Source of the DNA: Desulfoferula sp040751985
GTDB taxonomy: Bacteria > Desulfobacterota > Desulfarculia > Desulfarculales > Desulfarculaceae
Direction of reading: 5' to 3'
NCBI GenBank assembly: GCA_040751985.1
Contig: JBFMFU010000072.1
Location: 1-64,000, forward strand
DNA length: 64,000 nt
Position numbers and translations under genes: made by a program
Shown: positions 38,652 through 48,100 of the stretch, one piece after another
Position numbering within the stretch: the first letter of the stretch is position 1
Layout of the letters: each line of letters starts with the position of its first letter
The notes under the pieces: model-generated
Database searches by the model: none
The model's input: the letters and a program-made list of their open reading frames with translations, nothing else
What the model was told of the DNA's origin: nothing

Positions 38652-40036
38652 GGCGGGCGCTGACCATCCTGTGCCTGGCGGCCCTCTTGGGGGCGGCCCC
38701 GGCCCTGGCCGCGGACTTCCCCCAGGCCGCGGGGCAGGTGCAGCGCGACCTGGGCCAAGCCCAGGCCGAGCGGGCCCAGACCGCCCAAGAGGTGTCCGCG
38801 GAAAAGGCCCGGCTGCAGGCCCGGCTGCAGGAGCTGACCAAGGCTCTGGCCGCCGAGAACCAGCACCTGCAGCAGGTGCGCCGCCAGCTCACCCAGGCCA
38901 GCCAGCAGAAGGCCGCCCTGAGCCAGCGCCTGGCCGCGGCCTTCGGCGACCTCAAGGAGCTGGCCGGCCACGTGCGCTCGGCGGCCCGCGACCTACTCTC
39001 CCTGGCCGAGCACGGCCCGGTCACGGCCGAGGAGCCGGGCCGCCTGGAGGAGCTGCGGGCCTACCTGAGCAAGTCGCGCTTTCCGGGGCTCAAGGACATA
39101 GAGCGGCTGTGCGGCCTGTACCTGCAAGAGATCGTGGACAGCGGCCAGGTCAAGCGGCGGCAGGGGCCTCTGGTGGCCCGCGACGGCCGCCAGGTCCAGG
39201 CCGAGCTCCTGCGCCTGGGGCCCTTCACCACCCTCTACCGCCAGAACGGCGAGGTGGGCTTCGCCACCTTGGGCGCGGGCAGCGGCCGGCTGCTGGCCAT
39301 CGCCGGCCGGCCGGACTGGAGCGTGCGCCGCAACATCGACCACTACCTGGACGGCCGATCCGCCTCGGTGGTGATGGACATCTCCGGCGGCGGGGCCCTG
39401 CGCCAGCTCTCGCGGCGCGAGAGCCTGTGGGAGCACCTGCTCTCGGGCGGGCCCCTGGTCTGGCCCATTCTCTTAGTAGGGCTGGCGGCGCTGGTGCTGA
39501 TCATCGAGCGCCTGCTGTTCCTGCGCCGGGTACGGGCCAACACCGACGAGATGATGGGCCAGGTGGCGGGCATGGTGGCCGCCGGCGACATCGCCGGGGC
39601 CCTGCGCGCCGCCGAGGCCCAGCCGGGCCGGCCCACCAGCAACGTGATCCAGGCCGGCCTGTCGCTGAGGGGCAACTCGCCGGAGGTGATCGAGAGCGGC
39701 CTGTCCGAGGCCATGCTGCGCGAGCTGCCCCGCCTGGAGCGCTTCCTCACCGCCCTGAAGGTGCTGGCGGCGGTGGCCCCGCTGTTGGGCCTGTTGGGCA
39801 CCGTCACCGGCATGATCAACACCTTCCAGGTGATCACCGTCTTCGGCACCGGCGACCCGCGGCTCATGGCCGGGGGCATCAGCGAGGCGTTGGTTACCAC
39901 CGAGCTGGGCCTGGCCGTGGCCATCCCCATCCTGGTACTGGCCGCCCTGCTCAGCCGCAAGGCCCAGCGCATCGCCTCGGACATGGAGGAAAAGGCTATG
40001 GCCCTGTCCGCGGCCCTGATCAAGGCCGGAGGCTAG
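38648..40036 (+). CDS. Long ExbB/TolQ-type protein with periplasmic coiled-coil domain (TtpC-like)
   Basis: The 462-residue protein has a signal peptide, a coiled coil (AQAERAQTAQEVSAEKARLQ onward, residues 25-110) and a periplasmic globular part resembling the end of the DUF3450 protein (LLRLGPFTTLYRQNGEVGFA). Then comes a MotA/TolQ/ExbB core from about residue 260 with three membrane helices. The core motif is KVLAAVAPLLGLLGTVTGMI (about 370-389), then AGGISEALVTTELGLAVAIP. It matches TtpC-type proteins that assist TonB2 in Vibrio. It likely docks DUF3450 to the ExbB-ExbD motor. It overlaps the DUF3450 gene by 4 bases; exbB follows after 2. Confidence 0.9.
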   Translation: MRRALTILCLAALLGAAPALAADFPQAAGQVQRDLGQAQAERAQTAQEVSAEKARLQARLQELTKALAAENQHLQQVRRQLTQASQQKAALSQRLAAAFGDLKELAGHVRSAARDLLSLAEHGPVTAEEPGRLEELRAYLSKSRFPGLKDIERLCGLYLQEIVDSGQVKRRQGPLVARDGRQVQAELLRLGPFTTLYRQNGEVGFATLGAGSGRLLAIAGRPDWSVRRNIDHYLDGRSASVVMDISGGGALRQLSRRESLWEHLLSGGPLVWPILLVGLAALVLIIERLLFLRRVRANTDEMMGQVAGMVAAGDIAGALRAAEAQPGRPTSNVIQAGLSLRGNSPEVIESGLSEAMLRELPRLERFLTALKVLAAVAPLLGLLGTVTGMINTFQVITVFGTGDPRLMAGGISEALVTTELGLAVAIPILVLAALLSRKAQRIASDMEEKAMALSAALIKAGG

Positions 40037-40038
40037 GC

Positions 40039-40650
40039 GTGCGGGCGCTGTCGGCGGCCTGGGAGTTTCTGCTGGCCGGGGGTCCGGTGATGTGGCCACT
40101 CTTGGCGCTGTCGGGCTGGCTGTGGTTTTTGGTGCTGTACAAGGCCGCCTGGCTGCTCCGGGTGCGGCGCGAGGCCCTGGACCCCTCCCAGGCCGTGGCC
40201 TGCCTGCTGGGGGGCGCCGCCCCGGCCGGCGACGGCCCCCGGGCCGCGGCCCTGGCCCACTTCCTGGGCCAGCCCGGCCGCAACCCGCGCAGCGACCCCC
40301 GCCTGTGGCAGGCCGCGGTGCGCCGCCAGGGGCCGGGGCTGTGGCGCCACCTGGACACCATCCTGGTGCTGGCGGCGGTGGCCCCGCTGCTGGGCCTCTT
40401 GGGCACGGTCACGGGCATGATCCAGACCTTCCACGTCATCGCCGACTTCGGCACCGGCAATGCCCAGGCCATGGCCGGGGGCATCCGCCAGGCCCTGATC
40501 ACCACCGAGACCGGGCTCTTGGTGGCCATCCCCGGCCTGTTCGCCGGCTACGTGCTGCGCCGCCAGGTGCAGAAGCTTCAGCAGGGCCTGTTCGGCTTCG
40601 CCCAGGCGGTGGGGCGCTGGCTGCGCTCCCGGGAGGAGGCGGCATGCTGA
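40039..40650 (+). CDS. exbB: ExbB-type proton channel subunit
   Basis: The 203-residue protein is a compact MotA/TolQ/ExbB subunit. An N-terminal helix (GGPVMWPLLALSGWLWFLVL) is followed by a cytosolic linker and two C-terminal helices containing LAAVAPLLGLLGTVTGMIQT and AGGIRQALITTETGLLVAIP, which line the proton path with ExbD. The GTG start follows CGGAGG at 7-12 bases. It overlaps exbD by 7 bases. Having both a long and a short ExbB is typical for TonB2-type clusters. Confidence 0.92.
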   Translation: MRALSAAWEFLLAGGPVMWPLLALSGWLWFLVLYKAAWLLRVRREALDPSQAVACLLGGAAPAGDGPRAAALAHFLGQPGRNPRSDPRLWQAAVRRQGPGLWRHLDTILVLAAVAPLLGLLGTVTGMIQTFHVIADFGTGNAQAMAGGIRQALITTETGLLVAIPGLFAGYVLRRQVQKLQQGLFGFAQAVGRWLRSREEAAC

Positions 40651-41072
40651 GGCTGCGCGGACGCCTGGGGGACCTGGACGGCCAGCGGGCCGACGAGCCC
40701 GAGCTGAACATGGCCCCCCTGATCGACATGGTCTTTCTGCTCTTGATCTTCTTCCTGGTCACCACCAGCTTCGTGCGCGAGGCCGGGGTGGAGGTAGCCC
40801 GGCCCCAGGCGGCCAGCGCTGCGGCCAAGACCAAGGGCGCCCTGATAATCGCCGTGGCCGTGGACGGCCGCATCTACATCGAGCGCCGGCAGGTGGACCT
40901 GCGCTCGGTGCGCGGGTTGGTGGAGCGCTTCCTGGCCGAGGACCCCGAGGGCGTGGTGATCATCGCCGCGGACAAGAACAGCCTCACCGGCCGCACCATC
41001 GAGGTGCTGGACCAGTGCCGCCTGGCCGGGGCCAAGGACGTGGCCGTGGCCGCGCAGAGGCCGGACCAATGA
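40644..41072 (+). CDS. exbD: ExbD-type motor subunit
   Basis: The 142-residue protein has one membrane helix at its N-terminus with NMAPLIDMVFLLLIFFLVTT (residues 23-42). The Asp in LIDMV is the proton-carrying residue of ExbD/TolR. The periplasmic domain follows with ALIIAVAVDGRIYIERRQVD and VIIAADKNSLTGRTIEVLD, and it ends VAVAAQRP. With the ExbB proteins it turns proton flow into movement of TonB. The ATG overlaps the end of exbB. Confidence 0.93.
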   Translation: MLRLRGRLGDLDGQRADEPELNMAPLIDMVFLLLIFFLVTTSFVREAGVEVARPQAASAAAKTKGALIIAVAVDGRIYIERRQVDLRSVRGLVERFLAEDPEGVVIIAADKNSLTGRTIEVLDQCRLAGAKDVAVAAQRPDQ

Positions 41073-41719
41073 GCCTGGCCCTGACCCACGCGCCCCTGCG
41101 CGGCCGCTGGGGCCTGGCCCTGGCCGGTTCCCTGGTGCTGAACCTGGTTATCTTCGGCGCCGCGGCGCTCCTGTTGCAGGGCGAGCCGGCGCGGCCCCGG
41201 CTGGAGGCCTACCATGTGTCGGCCTTCCTGCCCCTGCCGCCGCCCCCGCCGCCCAAGGAGGAGCAGGAGCCGCCGCCCCCGCCGCCGCCCAAGCCCCTGA
41301 GGCTGAGCCAGCTCCAGGCCGCGCCCCAGGCCCGGCCGGCCGTCGAGGCCCCGCCCATCGCCCTGGAGCTGGGGCCCAAGCTGAGCCTGGGCCCAGTGCT
41401 GGCCCCGCCGGGTCCGCCGGGGCCGCCGGCCCTGGGGCCTGGCGACCGCGAGCCCCTGGTGGCGGCCCAGATGCCGCCGCCCTACCCCTACCTGGCCCGG
41501 CGGCGGGGCATCGAGGGCGCCGTGACGGTGCGCTTCTTGGTGGACCGCCAGGGCCGGGTGCAGCATCTATCGGTGCTGGGGGCCAACCCGCCCGGCGTCT
41601 TCGAGGAGACGGTGTTGCGCACCGTGCCCCACTGGCGCTTCCGGCCCGGCCTGCGCCAGGGCCAGGCCGTGGAGGCCTGGGTGGAGACCACCATCCGCTT
41701 CAAGCTGGAGGGCCGGTGA
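41069..41719 (+). CDS. tonB: TonB-family energy transducer
   Basis: The 216-residue protein has an N-terminal membrane helix (GLALAGSLVLNLVIFGAAAL), a proline-rich periplasmic stretch (LPLPPPPPPKEEQE, PPPPPPPKPL, then GPPGPPALGPG) and a C-terminal TonB domain from about residue 135. That domain carries PPPYPYLARRRGIEGAVTVR and the conserved VEAWVETTIRFKL end. The SxxxH transmembrane motif used by E. coli TonB is not obvious. It would span the periplasm to energise an outer-membrane receptor; no TonB-dependent receptor gene is in this window. Confidence 0.92.
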   Translation: MSLALTHAPLRGRWGLALAGSLVLNLVIFGAAALLLQGEPARPRLEAYHVSAFLPLPPPPPPKEEQEPPPPPPPKPLRLSQLQAAPQARPAVEAPPIALELGPKLSLGPVLAPPGPPGPPALGPGDREPLVAAQMPPPYPYLARRRGIEGAVTVRFLVDRQGRVQHLSVLGANPPGVFEETVLRTVPHWRFRPGLRQGQAVEAWVETTIRFKLEGR

Positions 41720-42942
41720 GACGCGCCCTGGCCATAGGCCTGCTGGTGCTGGGCCTGGCCGCGCCGGCCGGGCCGGCCGGGCCGGCCGCGGCCGCCGACT
41801 GCCCGGCCGAGCCGAGTATGAGCCGCTCCCTGCAGCAGGCCCTGTACCAGGCCCAGCAGGAGATGGAGAAAAAGAAGGACGCTCAGGCCGCCCAGGACCT
41901 GGCCCGCTACGCCGCCGACAACCCCGGTGACGCCCACCACCAGCTATCCTTTATGCGCGGGGTGCTGGCCTACCAGGCCGGGGACAGGAAGGCGGCCGCC
42001 GAGCACTTCGCCCGCGCCGTCCAGCTCTGGCCCTGCTTCGTGCCCGCCCTGCGCAACCTGGCCCTGGTCTACTTCGAGCAGAAGCAGCCGGCCCTGGCCG
42101 CGGACCTGGCGCTCAAGGCCTACCACCTGGCCAAGCCGCCGCGGCCGGGGCTGCTCTACGAGGCGGCGGTGTTCGCCCTGTCCGCCGGCCAGACCAAGCG
42201 GGCCCTGCCCTGGCTGCTGGAGCTGGCCGCCCGTCCCCAGCCCCAGGAGCAGTGGCTAAGCGCCCTGCTGCGGGCCCACATGGAGCTGAAGCAGTACCCC
42301 CAGGCCCAGGCCGTGCTGGCCCGGCTGCTGGCCGCCCACCCCGGCCAGGAGCGCTACTGGCGCCTGGCCGCCAGCCTGGCCTCGCTGCAGGAGCACTGGC
42401 CCGCGGCGGCCGCGGCCCTGGAGGTGGCCCATCGCCTGCGGCCGCCGGAGGCCCAGGGCTGGCGGCAGCTGGGCGACCTCTACCGCGCCGCCGGGGTGCC
42501 CAAGCAGGCCGCCCGCTGCTATGAGCGCGCCTGGGGCCCGCAGATAAAAGAGCCCCAGCAGATGGACACCCTGGCCCAGACGTATCTGCAGGGCAGCTAT
42601 CCGACCGAGGCCCTGGCCTGGGCCCAGCGGGCGGCCCAGGCCCAGCCCAGCGCCCAGCGCTGGGCCCTGGTGGGACGGCTGCTCTTGGAGGCCAGGCGCT
42701 GTTTGGCCGCCCACGAGGCCTTTGCCCAGGCCGCCGCCCTGGGCGACCCCCAGGGCCGCCGCAGCCTGCTGGCCGGCTACGCGGCCTGGCAGGCCGAGCG
42801 CCTGGACCTGGCCCAGGCCGCATTCGCCCGCGCCCTAGAGAAGGCGCCGGCCAAGAGCGCCACGGCCCGCAACGCGGCCCGGGCCCTCAAGGACCTGGAG
42901 GCCGCGCGCCGCGCCGCCCGCCAGGCCCAGGCCGGCGGCTAG
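41716..42942 (+). CDS. TPR-repeat periplasmic protein of the TonB system
   Basis: The 408-residue protein has a signal peptide (AIGLLVLGLAAP) followed by about eight to ten TPR-like helix pairs, for example AADNPGDAHHQLSFMRGVLA, AGDRKAAAEHFARAVQLWPC and PQAQAVLARLLAAHPGQERY. It is the sixth and last gene of the TonB cluster; its GTG overlaps the tonB stop. In Vibrio TonB2-like clusters a TPR protein also ends the operon. It probably helps TonB meet its receptors, although mechanism is unproven. An internal GGCCGGGCC-rich tandem lies in the signal-peptide codons (41758-41792). Confidence 0.88.
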   Translation: MRRALAIGLLVLGLAAPAGPAGPAAAADCPAEPSMSRSLQQALYQAQQEMEKKKDAQAAQDLARYAADNPGDAHHQLSFMRGVLAYQAGDRKAAAEHFARAVQLWPCFVPALRNLALVYFEQKQPALAADLALKAYHLAKPPRPGLLYEAAVFALSAGQTKRALPWLLELAARPQPQEQWLSALLRAHMELKQYPQAQAVLARLLAAHPGQERYWRLAASLASLQEHWPAAAAALEVAHRLRPPEAQGWRQLGDLYRAAGVPKQAARCYERAWGPQIKEPQQMDTLAQTYLQGSYPTEALAWAQRAAQAQPSAQRWALVGRLLLEARRCLAAHEAFAQAAALGDPQGRRSLLAGYAAWQAERLDLAQAAFARALEKAPAKSATARNAARALKDLEAARRAARQAQAGG

Positions 42943-43021
42943 GCCGGCCGCGGACCCCGCCATACAGCCATCGTCTGCCGCGGTGAAACATCTTCCTCGG
43001 CTGCCGTTATATGGGGCGCTA

Positions 43022-43050
43022 TTGCTTGACAGAGAGAGGGTGCCTATAAT
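43022..43050 (+). promoter_or_regulatory. Promoter of hicB-hicA
   Basis: TTGCTT (43022-43027), a 17-base spacer and a perfect TATAAT (43045-43050) precede hicB by 41 bases. A second possible -35, TTGACA, overlaps at 43026-43031 but would leave too short a spacer. Confidence 0.7.
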
Positions 43051-43090
43051 AAAGGCACATGACATCAAGAAAACGCCTGGGGAGAAGTGT

Positions 43091-43426
43091 ATGACCTTCC
43101 AGGTTGAAATGCGCCTGGAGCTTCCCTATGAGATCGCTCAGGAGGGCAAGTGGTATGTGGCTTCTTGCCCGGTGCTGGACGTTTACTCGCAAGGCGAGAC
43201 CCCGGAAAAGGCCAAGGACAACCTGGTGGAGGCGCTGACCGCCTTCTTGACCTCCTGCATCGAGCGCGGCACGCTGGACGCGGTGTTCAAGCAGTGCGGC
43301 TTCAAGACCCATCGCCCGCAAGACTTCGCCGGCCCAGCCCAGCCGCGCCAACCGCGACCCGACTATTTGGATATTCCCATTCCCTTCTTGGTCAACACCG
43401 GCGATCCCGAGTCGTGCCACGCCTAA
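43091..43426 (+). CDS. hicB: HicB-family antitoxin
   Basis: The 111-residue protein has the HicB half-RNase-H-like fold: MRLELPYEIAQEGKWYVASC, PVLDVYSQGETPEKAKDNLV and EALTAFLTSCIERGTLD. The C-terminus (RPDYLDIPIPFLV) is an extension that in this subfamily inhibits the toxin. HicB neutralises the mRNA-cleaving HicA and represses the operon. The ATG was chosen because GGGGAG lies 7-12 bases upstream; a longer in-frame start at 42983 precedes the promoter. The toxin gene overlaps its 3' end but carries a nonsense codon. Confidence 0.88.
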   Translation: MTFQVEMRLELPYEIAQEGKWYVASCPVLDVYSQGETPEKAKDNLVEALTAFLTSCIERGTLDAVFKQCGFKTHRPQDFAGPAQPRQPRPDYLDIPIPFLVNTGDPESCHA

Positions 43427-43644
43427 ACCCCGTCCATTGGAAAACGCTGGAGTGTGTCTTTCAAAAGGCGGGGTTCGTTTTTGAGCGCCAAGTCGGGGGC
43501 CACCGCTCCTAAGCCAAACCCGGCTGTCTGCGTTCGGTGATCATCCCCACTTACAGCGAAATAACGGTCGCTATCATTAAGTCCAACCTGCGTACGGCCG
43601 GAATAAGTCGGGAAGAATATTTCCGCCTGTTGCAAGAATGCTGA
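43414..43644 (+). pseudogene. hicA: hicA toxin gene interrupted by one in-frame stop
   Basis: Read from GTG 43414, the frame gives a HicA-like protein: HWKTLECVFQKAGFVFERQ, then VGGHRS with the catalytic His, then TAA at 43510-43512. Without any shift the frame continues AKPGCLRSVIIPTY and SNLRTAGISREEYFRLLQEC to TGA at 43642. The part after the stop is the expected second half of HicA, so a single base change (a Tyr codon TAC or TAT turned to TAA would fit the family) has cut a 76-residue toxin at 32. It overlaps hicB by 13 bases, as an intact pair would. A sequencing error is possible. Confidence 0.82.
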
Positions 43645-43782
43645 CCTTCCTGCTGGCCCGCTTTCCGCGTTAACTCCACGGCCTTGCCAACCACTCGTTG
43701 CTCGGTCTTGTCGCGGGTTGCCACGCCCGTGCTCCTGGCATAGAGTTGGAGCCTCAGCGCGGCCCTTTGTCTGGGAGGCAGC

Positions 43783-44706
43783 ATGGGCGACATCATCCGG
43801 CGGCCCGGCCGGCTGGCCGAGGACTTCTATCTGCTGGGGCACCAGGCCAGCCCGGTGTTTCTCCTGGACGGCCCGCGGCCGGTGATCTTCGAGGCCGGCT
43901 TCTCCTGCCTGACCCGCCTGGTGCTGCAGGACGCCCGCTCCCGCCTGGGCCAGCGCGCGCCGGAGATGATCTTCTTCACCCACTCCCACTTCGACCACCT
44001 GGGCGCCGGGGCCTGGCTGCTGGAGGCCTACCCGGGCCTGGTGACCGCAGCGGCGCCCAAGACCCAGGCCGTGCTGAAGCGTCCCAACGCCCTGCGCATG
44101 ATCGCCGAGCTAAACGACGCGGCCGCCGAGGCCATCGGCCAGGCCACCGGCGGCCTGGCCGGCCGCACGCCCTTCAAGCCCTTCGCCATTGAACGGGCGG
44201 TGGACGAGGGCGAGGAGATCCAGCTGGGGCCGGACCTCAGCCTGCGGGTGCTGGCCACGCCGGGGCACACCTGGGACAGCCTGAGCTTCTACATCCCCCA
44301 GCGCCGCATCCTCATCGCCGGCGAGGCCGCGGGCACCGGCCTGCCCGAGGGCCAGGTCGTCACCGAGTTCCTGGTGGACTACCAGGCCTACCTGCAGGCC
44401 ATCCGCCGCCTGGCCGGCCTGGAGGTGGAGCTGTACTGCCAGGGGCACCACCAGTGCTACCGCGGGCCGGAGGTGGGGCGCTTCCTGGCCCGCAGCCTGG
44501 CCGCGGCCCAGGAGTTCCGGGAGTGGGTGCTGGCCCTCTTGGCCCAGGAGGGCGGCCATGTGGAGCGGGTGATGCAGCTGGTCAAGGCCGGCGAGTACGA
44601 CACCCGCACCGGCCACCGCCAGCCCTTGCCGGCTTACCTGCTCAACCTGCGGGCCCGGGTGACCCACCTGGCCCAGACCGCCGGCTACCTGCCCGCCCAG
44701 GCCTAG
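43783..44706 (+). CDS. Metallo-beta-lactamase-fold hydrolase
   Basis: The 307-residue protein has FFTHSHFDHLGAGAW (residues about 66-80, H-x-H-x-D-H), VLATPGHTWDSLSFYIP (third His), LIAGEAAG (bridging acidic residue position) and YCQGHHQCYRG (last His). A helical C-terminal domain of about 80 residues (VLALLAQEGGHVERVMQLV) resembles the dimerisation tail of glyoxalase II-like or lactonase-like members. The substrate is unknown. The start follows GGGAGG. It is monocistronic, with an SCP2-domain gene 92 bases downstream that may share its transcript. Confidence 0.87.
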   Translation: MGDIIRRPGRLAEDFYLLGHQASPVFLLDGPRPVIFEAGFSCLTRLVLQDARSRLGQRAPEMIFFTHSHFDHLGAGAWLLEAYPGLVTAAAPKTQAVLKRPNALRMIAELNDAAAEAIGQATGGLAGRTPFKPFAIERAVDEGEEIQLGPDLSLRVLATPGHTWDSLSFYIPQRRILIAGEAAGTGLPEGQVVTEFLVDYQAYLQAIRRLAGLEVELYCQGHHQCYRGPEVGRFLARSLAAAQEFREWVLALLAQEGGHVERVMQLVKAGEYDTRTGHRQPLPAYLLNLRARVTHLAQTAGYLPAQA

Positions 44707-44798
44707 CCGCCCGGAAAGGGCTGGACCCCGAGCCCCGGCCGAGGCTAGAATGAACCACCGTTCATAAGCGTCCGCCCCCCTAGACGGAGGTATGAAGC

Positions 44799-45131
44799 AT
44801 GAGTCCAGCCACGGTGGCAGAGATTTTCTCGCAGATGCCGGCCAAGTTCTTGGCCGACCAGGCCCAGGGGCAGGAGGTGGTCTATCAGTTCCACATCACC
44901 GGCGAGCAGGCCGGCGACTGGCAGGTGGTGATAAAGGGCGGCCAGTGCCAGTCCTCCTCGGGCGTGCACGACAACCCCACGGCCACCATCACCGTGGGCG
45001 ACCAGGACTGGCTGCAGGTGATCGCCGGCACCCTGAGCCCCATCAGCGCCTTCATGGCCGGCAAGCTCAAGGTGGGCGGGGACCTCATGGCCGCCCAACG
45101 CCTCAGCTCCCTATTCAAGCTGGGCGCCTAA
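44799..45131 (+). CDS. SCP2 sterol-binding-domain protein
   Basis: The 110-residue protein is a single SCP2 domain: VAEIFSQMPAKFLADQAQGQ at the N-terminus, VVYQFHITGEQAGDWQVVIK strands, ATITVGDQDWLQVIAGTLSP and the closing FMAGKLKVGGDLMAAQRLSS motif. SCP2 domains form a hydrophobic tunnel that binds fatty acyl chains or other lipids. In bacteria free-standing copies are common near acyl-CoA metabolism genes, though none is adjacent here. It is followed, convergently, by the RND pump gene. Confidence 0.9.
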   Translation: MSPATVAEIFSQMPAKFLADQAQGQEVVYQFHITGEQAGDWQVVIKGGQCQSSSGVHDNPTATITVGDQDWLQVIAGTLSPISAFMAGKLKVGGDLMAAQRLSSLFKLGA

Positions 45132-45154
45132 CCCGCTAGCACCCTCACCCGCCT

Positions 45155-48100
45155 TTACGAGGAGGCCGCAGCCGCCGCCCGGCGGCGGGCCTCCTTTTGC
45201 TCTTGGCGCTGCCGGTGGCGCTCCAGGAAGCCCTCCAAGAGGTCCCACATCACCGGCACCACCAAGAGGGTCAGGAAGGTGGCCGTGGCCAGGCCGGTGA
45301 CGAAGGTGCTGGCCATGGTGCCCCAGACGATGGAGTACTCGGGGAAGCCCACGGCCATGGGTAACAGTCCCAGCACGGTGGTGACGGTGGTCAAGAGGAT
45401 GGGGCGCAGGCGGATGTTCACCGCCTGCCACAGGGCCTGGGCCCGGGGCAGGCCCGAGCGCCGCCGGCGGTTGAGGAAGTCGATCAGCACCAGGGCGTCG
45501 TTGACCACCACCCCGGCCACGCCCACCGTGGCCACGAAGCTGTTGATGGTGAAGATGGTCTGGGTGAAGAACTTGCCGAAGATCACCCCGATCAGGGCGA
45601 AGCTCACCGAGGTGAGGATGATCAGCGGCTGCAGGTAGGACTTGAACTGGACGGCCAGGATCACGTAGATCAAGAGCAGGGCCACGCCGAAGGCGTAGAA
45701 CAGGGACTGGAAGGACTTGCGCGTGGTCTCGAACTCGCCGGCGAAGCTAAGGGTGGCCCCGGGGTATTTGGCGCTGATGCTCTCGTAGTAGGCGCGCAGC
45801 CGGGCCACCACCGCCGGGGTGGACAGGGGGGCGCCGGTGGGGACGTTGCCGGTGAGGGTGATGGCCCGCTCGCCCTGGAAGCGGTTGAGCTGGCCGCTCT
45901 CCATGTACACCCGGGCCCGGGTGAGGTCCTGCAGGCGCACCGGCCCCGAGGGATGCTCCAGCAGCGGCACCTGCAGGGCCTGCTCGGGCGTCTTGACCAG
46001 CTCCGGGTCCAGCTTCACCTTCAGGTCCACGTCCTCGTCCACCAGGCGGTAGGTGCCCACGTAGCGCCCGCCCAGCACGGTGCCGGCCAGGCGCACCACC
46101 TGGGCCGGGGTGACTTGGTACTCGGCGGCCCGCTCGGGGATCACCTGGTAGCGGAACACCCGGCTGGGCTGGCCCAGGTTGTCGGCCACGTCCACCACCG
46201 AGCCTTTTAGCTCCGGCGCCTGACTCAGGAAGGACTTGATGTCCCGGGCCAGACCCTCCACGCTGCTGGGGTTGCTGCCCACCACGCGCACGGTCACGTC
46301 CTTGCCGGTGGGCGGCCCGTCCTTCTCCGGCCGCAGGCTGATCTTCACCCCGTCCTTGGCCAGGGGCTTGAGCTGCTCGCGCAGCCACTCTATGTGCTTG
46401 ACCGGGTCGTTGGTGGGGTAGTCGGCGAAGTGGCGCTGGTCCTTGCCCGGCAGGGTGACCGCCACGTGGCCCAGGTTCACCCCGAAGACGGGCTCGTAGT
46501 CCTCGCTGATGTAGTAGCCGGCCACCGCCGCCGCCGACTCGCTCATGCCCGGGCCCTGGGCCATCACCGCCTTGGAGAGCTCCTTGAGCACCTCCTGGGT
46601 GCGCTCGATGGGCGTGGTCACCGGCAGCTCCACCTGCAGGTAGTACAGGGAGTAGTCGTCGGGGAAGAACTTGACCTTGATCAAGGGCCAGCGGCCGCTG
46701 AGGCTCACGCCGGCGATGGCCAGGGCCGTGAGGAACAGCACCCCCACCAGCCCCAGGGTGAGCCAGCGGTGGGCTATGGTGCGCCTGAGCAGAAAGTTCA
46801 CCGCCGCCCGGCAGGCCCTGAGGGCCACGCTCTCGCCCTTGAAGTCCAGCTCCTGCTCGTTGATCTGCTGCTTGACCTGCTTGGGCCCCCAGTCGCGGTA
46901 GTGCAGGGGCAGGATCAAGAGGCACTCGAAGAGGCTGGCTCCCAGGGCGAAGGCCACCGCCTTGGGGATCAGGGCGAAGAACTCGCCGGTGGAGCCGGTC
47001 ATGATCAGCATGGGCAAAAAGGCGGCCACGGTGGTGCTGGTGGCGCTGACCACCGGCCAGAACACCTCGGAGGTGCCGTTGATCACCGCCTCCACCATGG
47101 GCTCGCCGGACTGGCGGTGGCGGAAGATGTTCTCCACCACCACGATGGCGTCGTCGACGATGATGCCGCTGACCAGCACGAAGCAGAACAGGGTGATCTC
47201 GTTGAGCGAGTTGCCGGTGATCCACATGAAGACCATGGTGAGCAGGAAGGAGAAGGGTATGCCCACCGTGGTGATCAGGGCGTTCCGGAAGCCCATGAAG
47301 TAGGTGATCACCGCGCAGACCAGGAACACGCCCACCAAGAGGTTCCAGCCCATGGTGTGCATGGCGTCGCCGATCTTGACCGTGCTGTCCTGGGTCAGCA
47401 CCAGGCGCACGCCCTCGCGCTTCATCTCCGCCCGGTGGCGCTCCACCACCTCGCGCACCGCCTCCACGATGTCCAGGGCGTTGCCCTGCTGGGTCTTGAT
47501 CACCTGCAGGGCCACGCAGTCGGCGCCGTTGACCGAGGTCAAGACGTAGGCGTCGCGGTAGGACAGCTCGGCCTGGCTGGCCAGGTCGCGGATGCGCACG
47601 AAGCTGCCGTCCATATCGGTGCGCACGATGGCGTCCAGCACCTGCTGACGGCTGCGGTAGCGCTCGTCCGCCTTGAGCACGAACTCGCCGCCAGGGGTGG
47701 TGAACTCCCCGGCCGGCACCGCCACGCCGCTCTGGCCCAGGGCGCCGGCGGCCTGGTCGAAGGTGACGCCGTAGCGGGTCAGGCGGGCCGGGTCCAGCAG
47801 CACGTGGAACTCCCGGGTGCGCTCGCCCACCAGCTTCACTTCCTTGACCCCAGGCAGCTGGCGCAGGGCGATCTTCATCTGCTTGGCCATCAGGGTCAGG
47901 GCCCGGTTGCTGCGTTCGCCCACCAGGTTCACCGTCACCGCCGGCAGCCAGTCGTTTACGTCGATGGCGTTGAAGCGCGGCGGGTCCACCTCCGGCGGCA
48001 GCTCCTTGAGCCGGCCCAGCACCTTGAAGCGCAGGTCGTCCAGGCCGTGGCGGTAGTCGGTGTCGTCGATGAACTTGACCACCACGCTGGAGCGCTGGCG

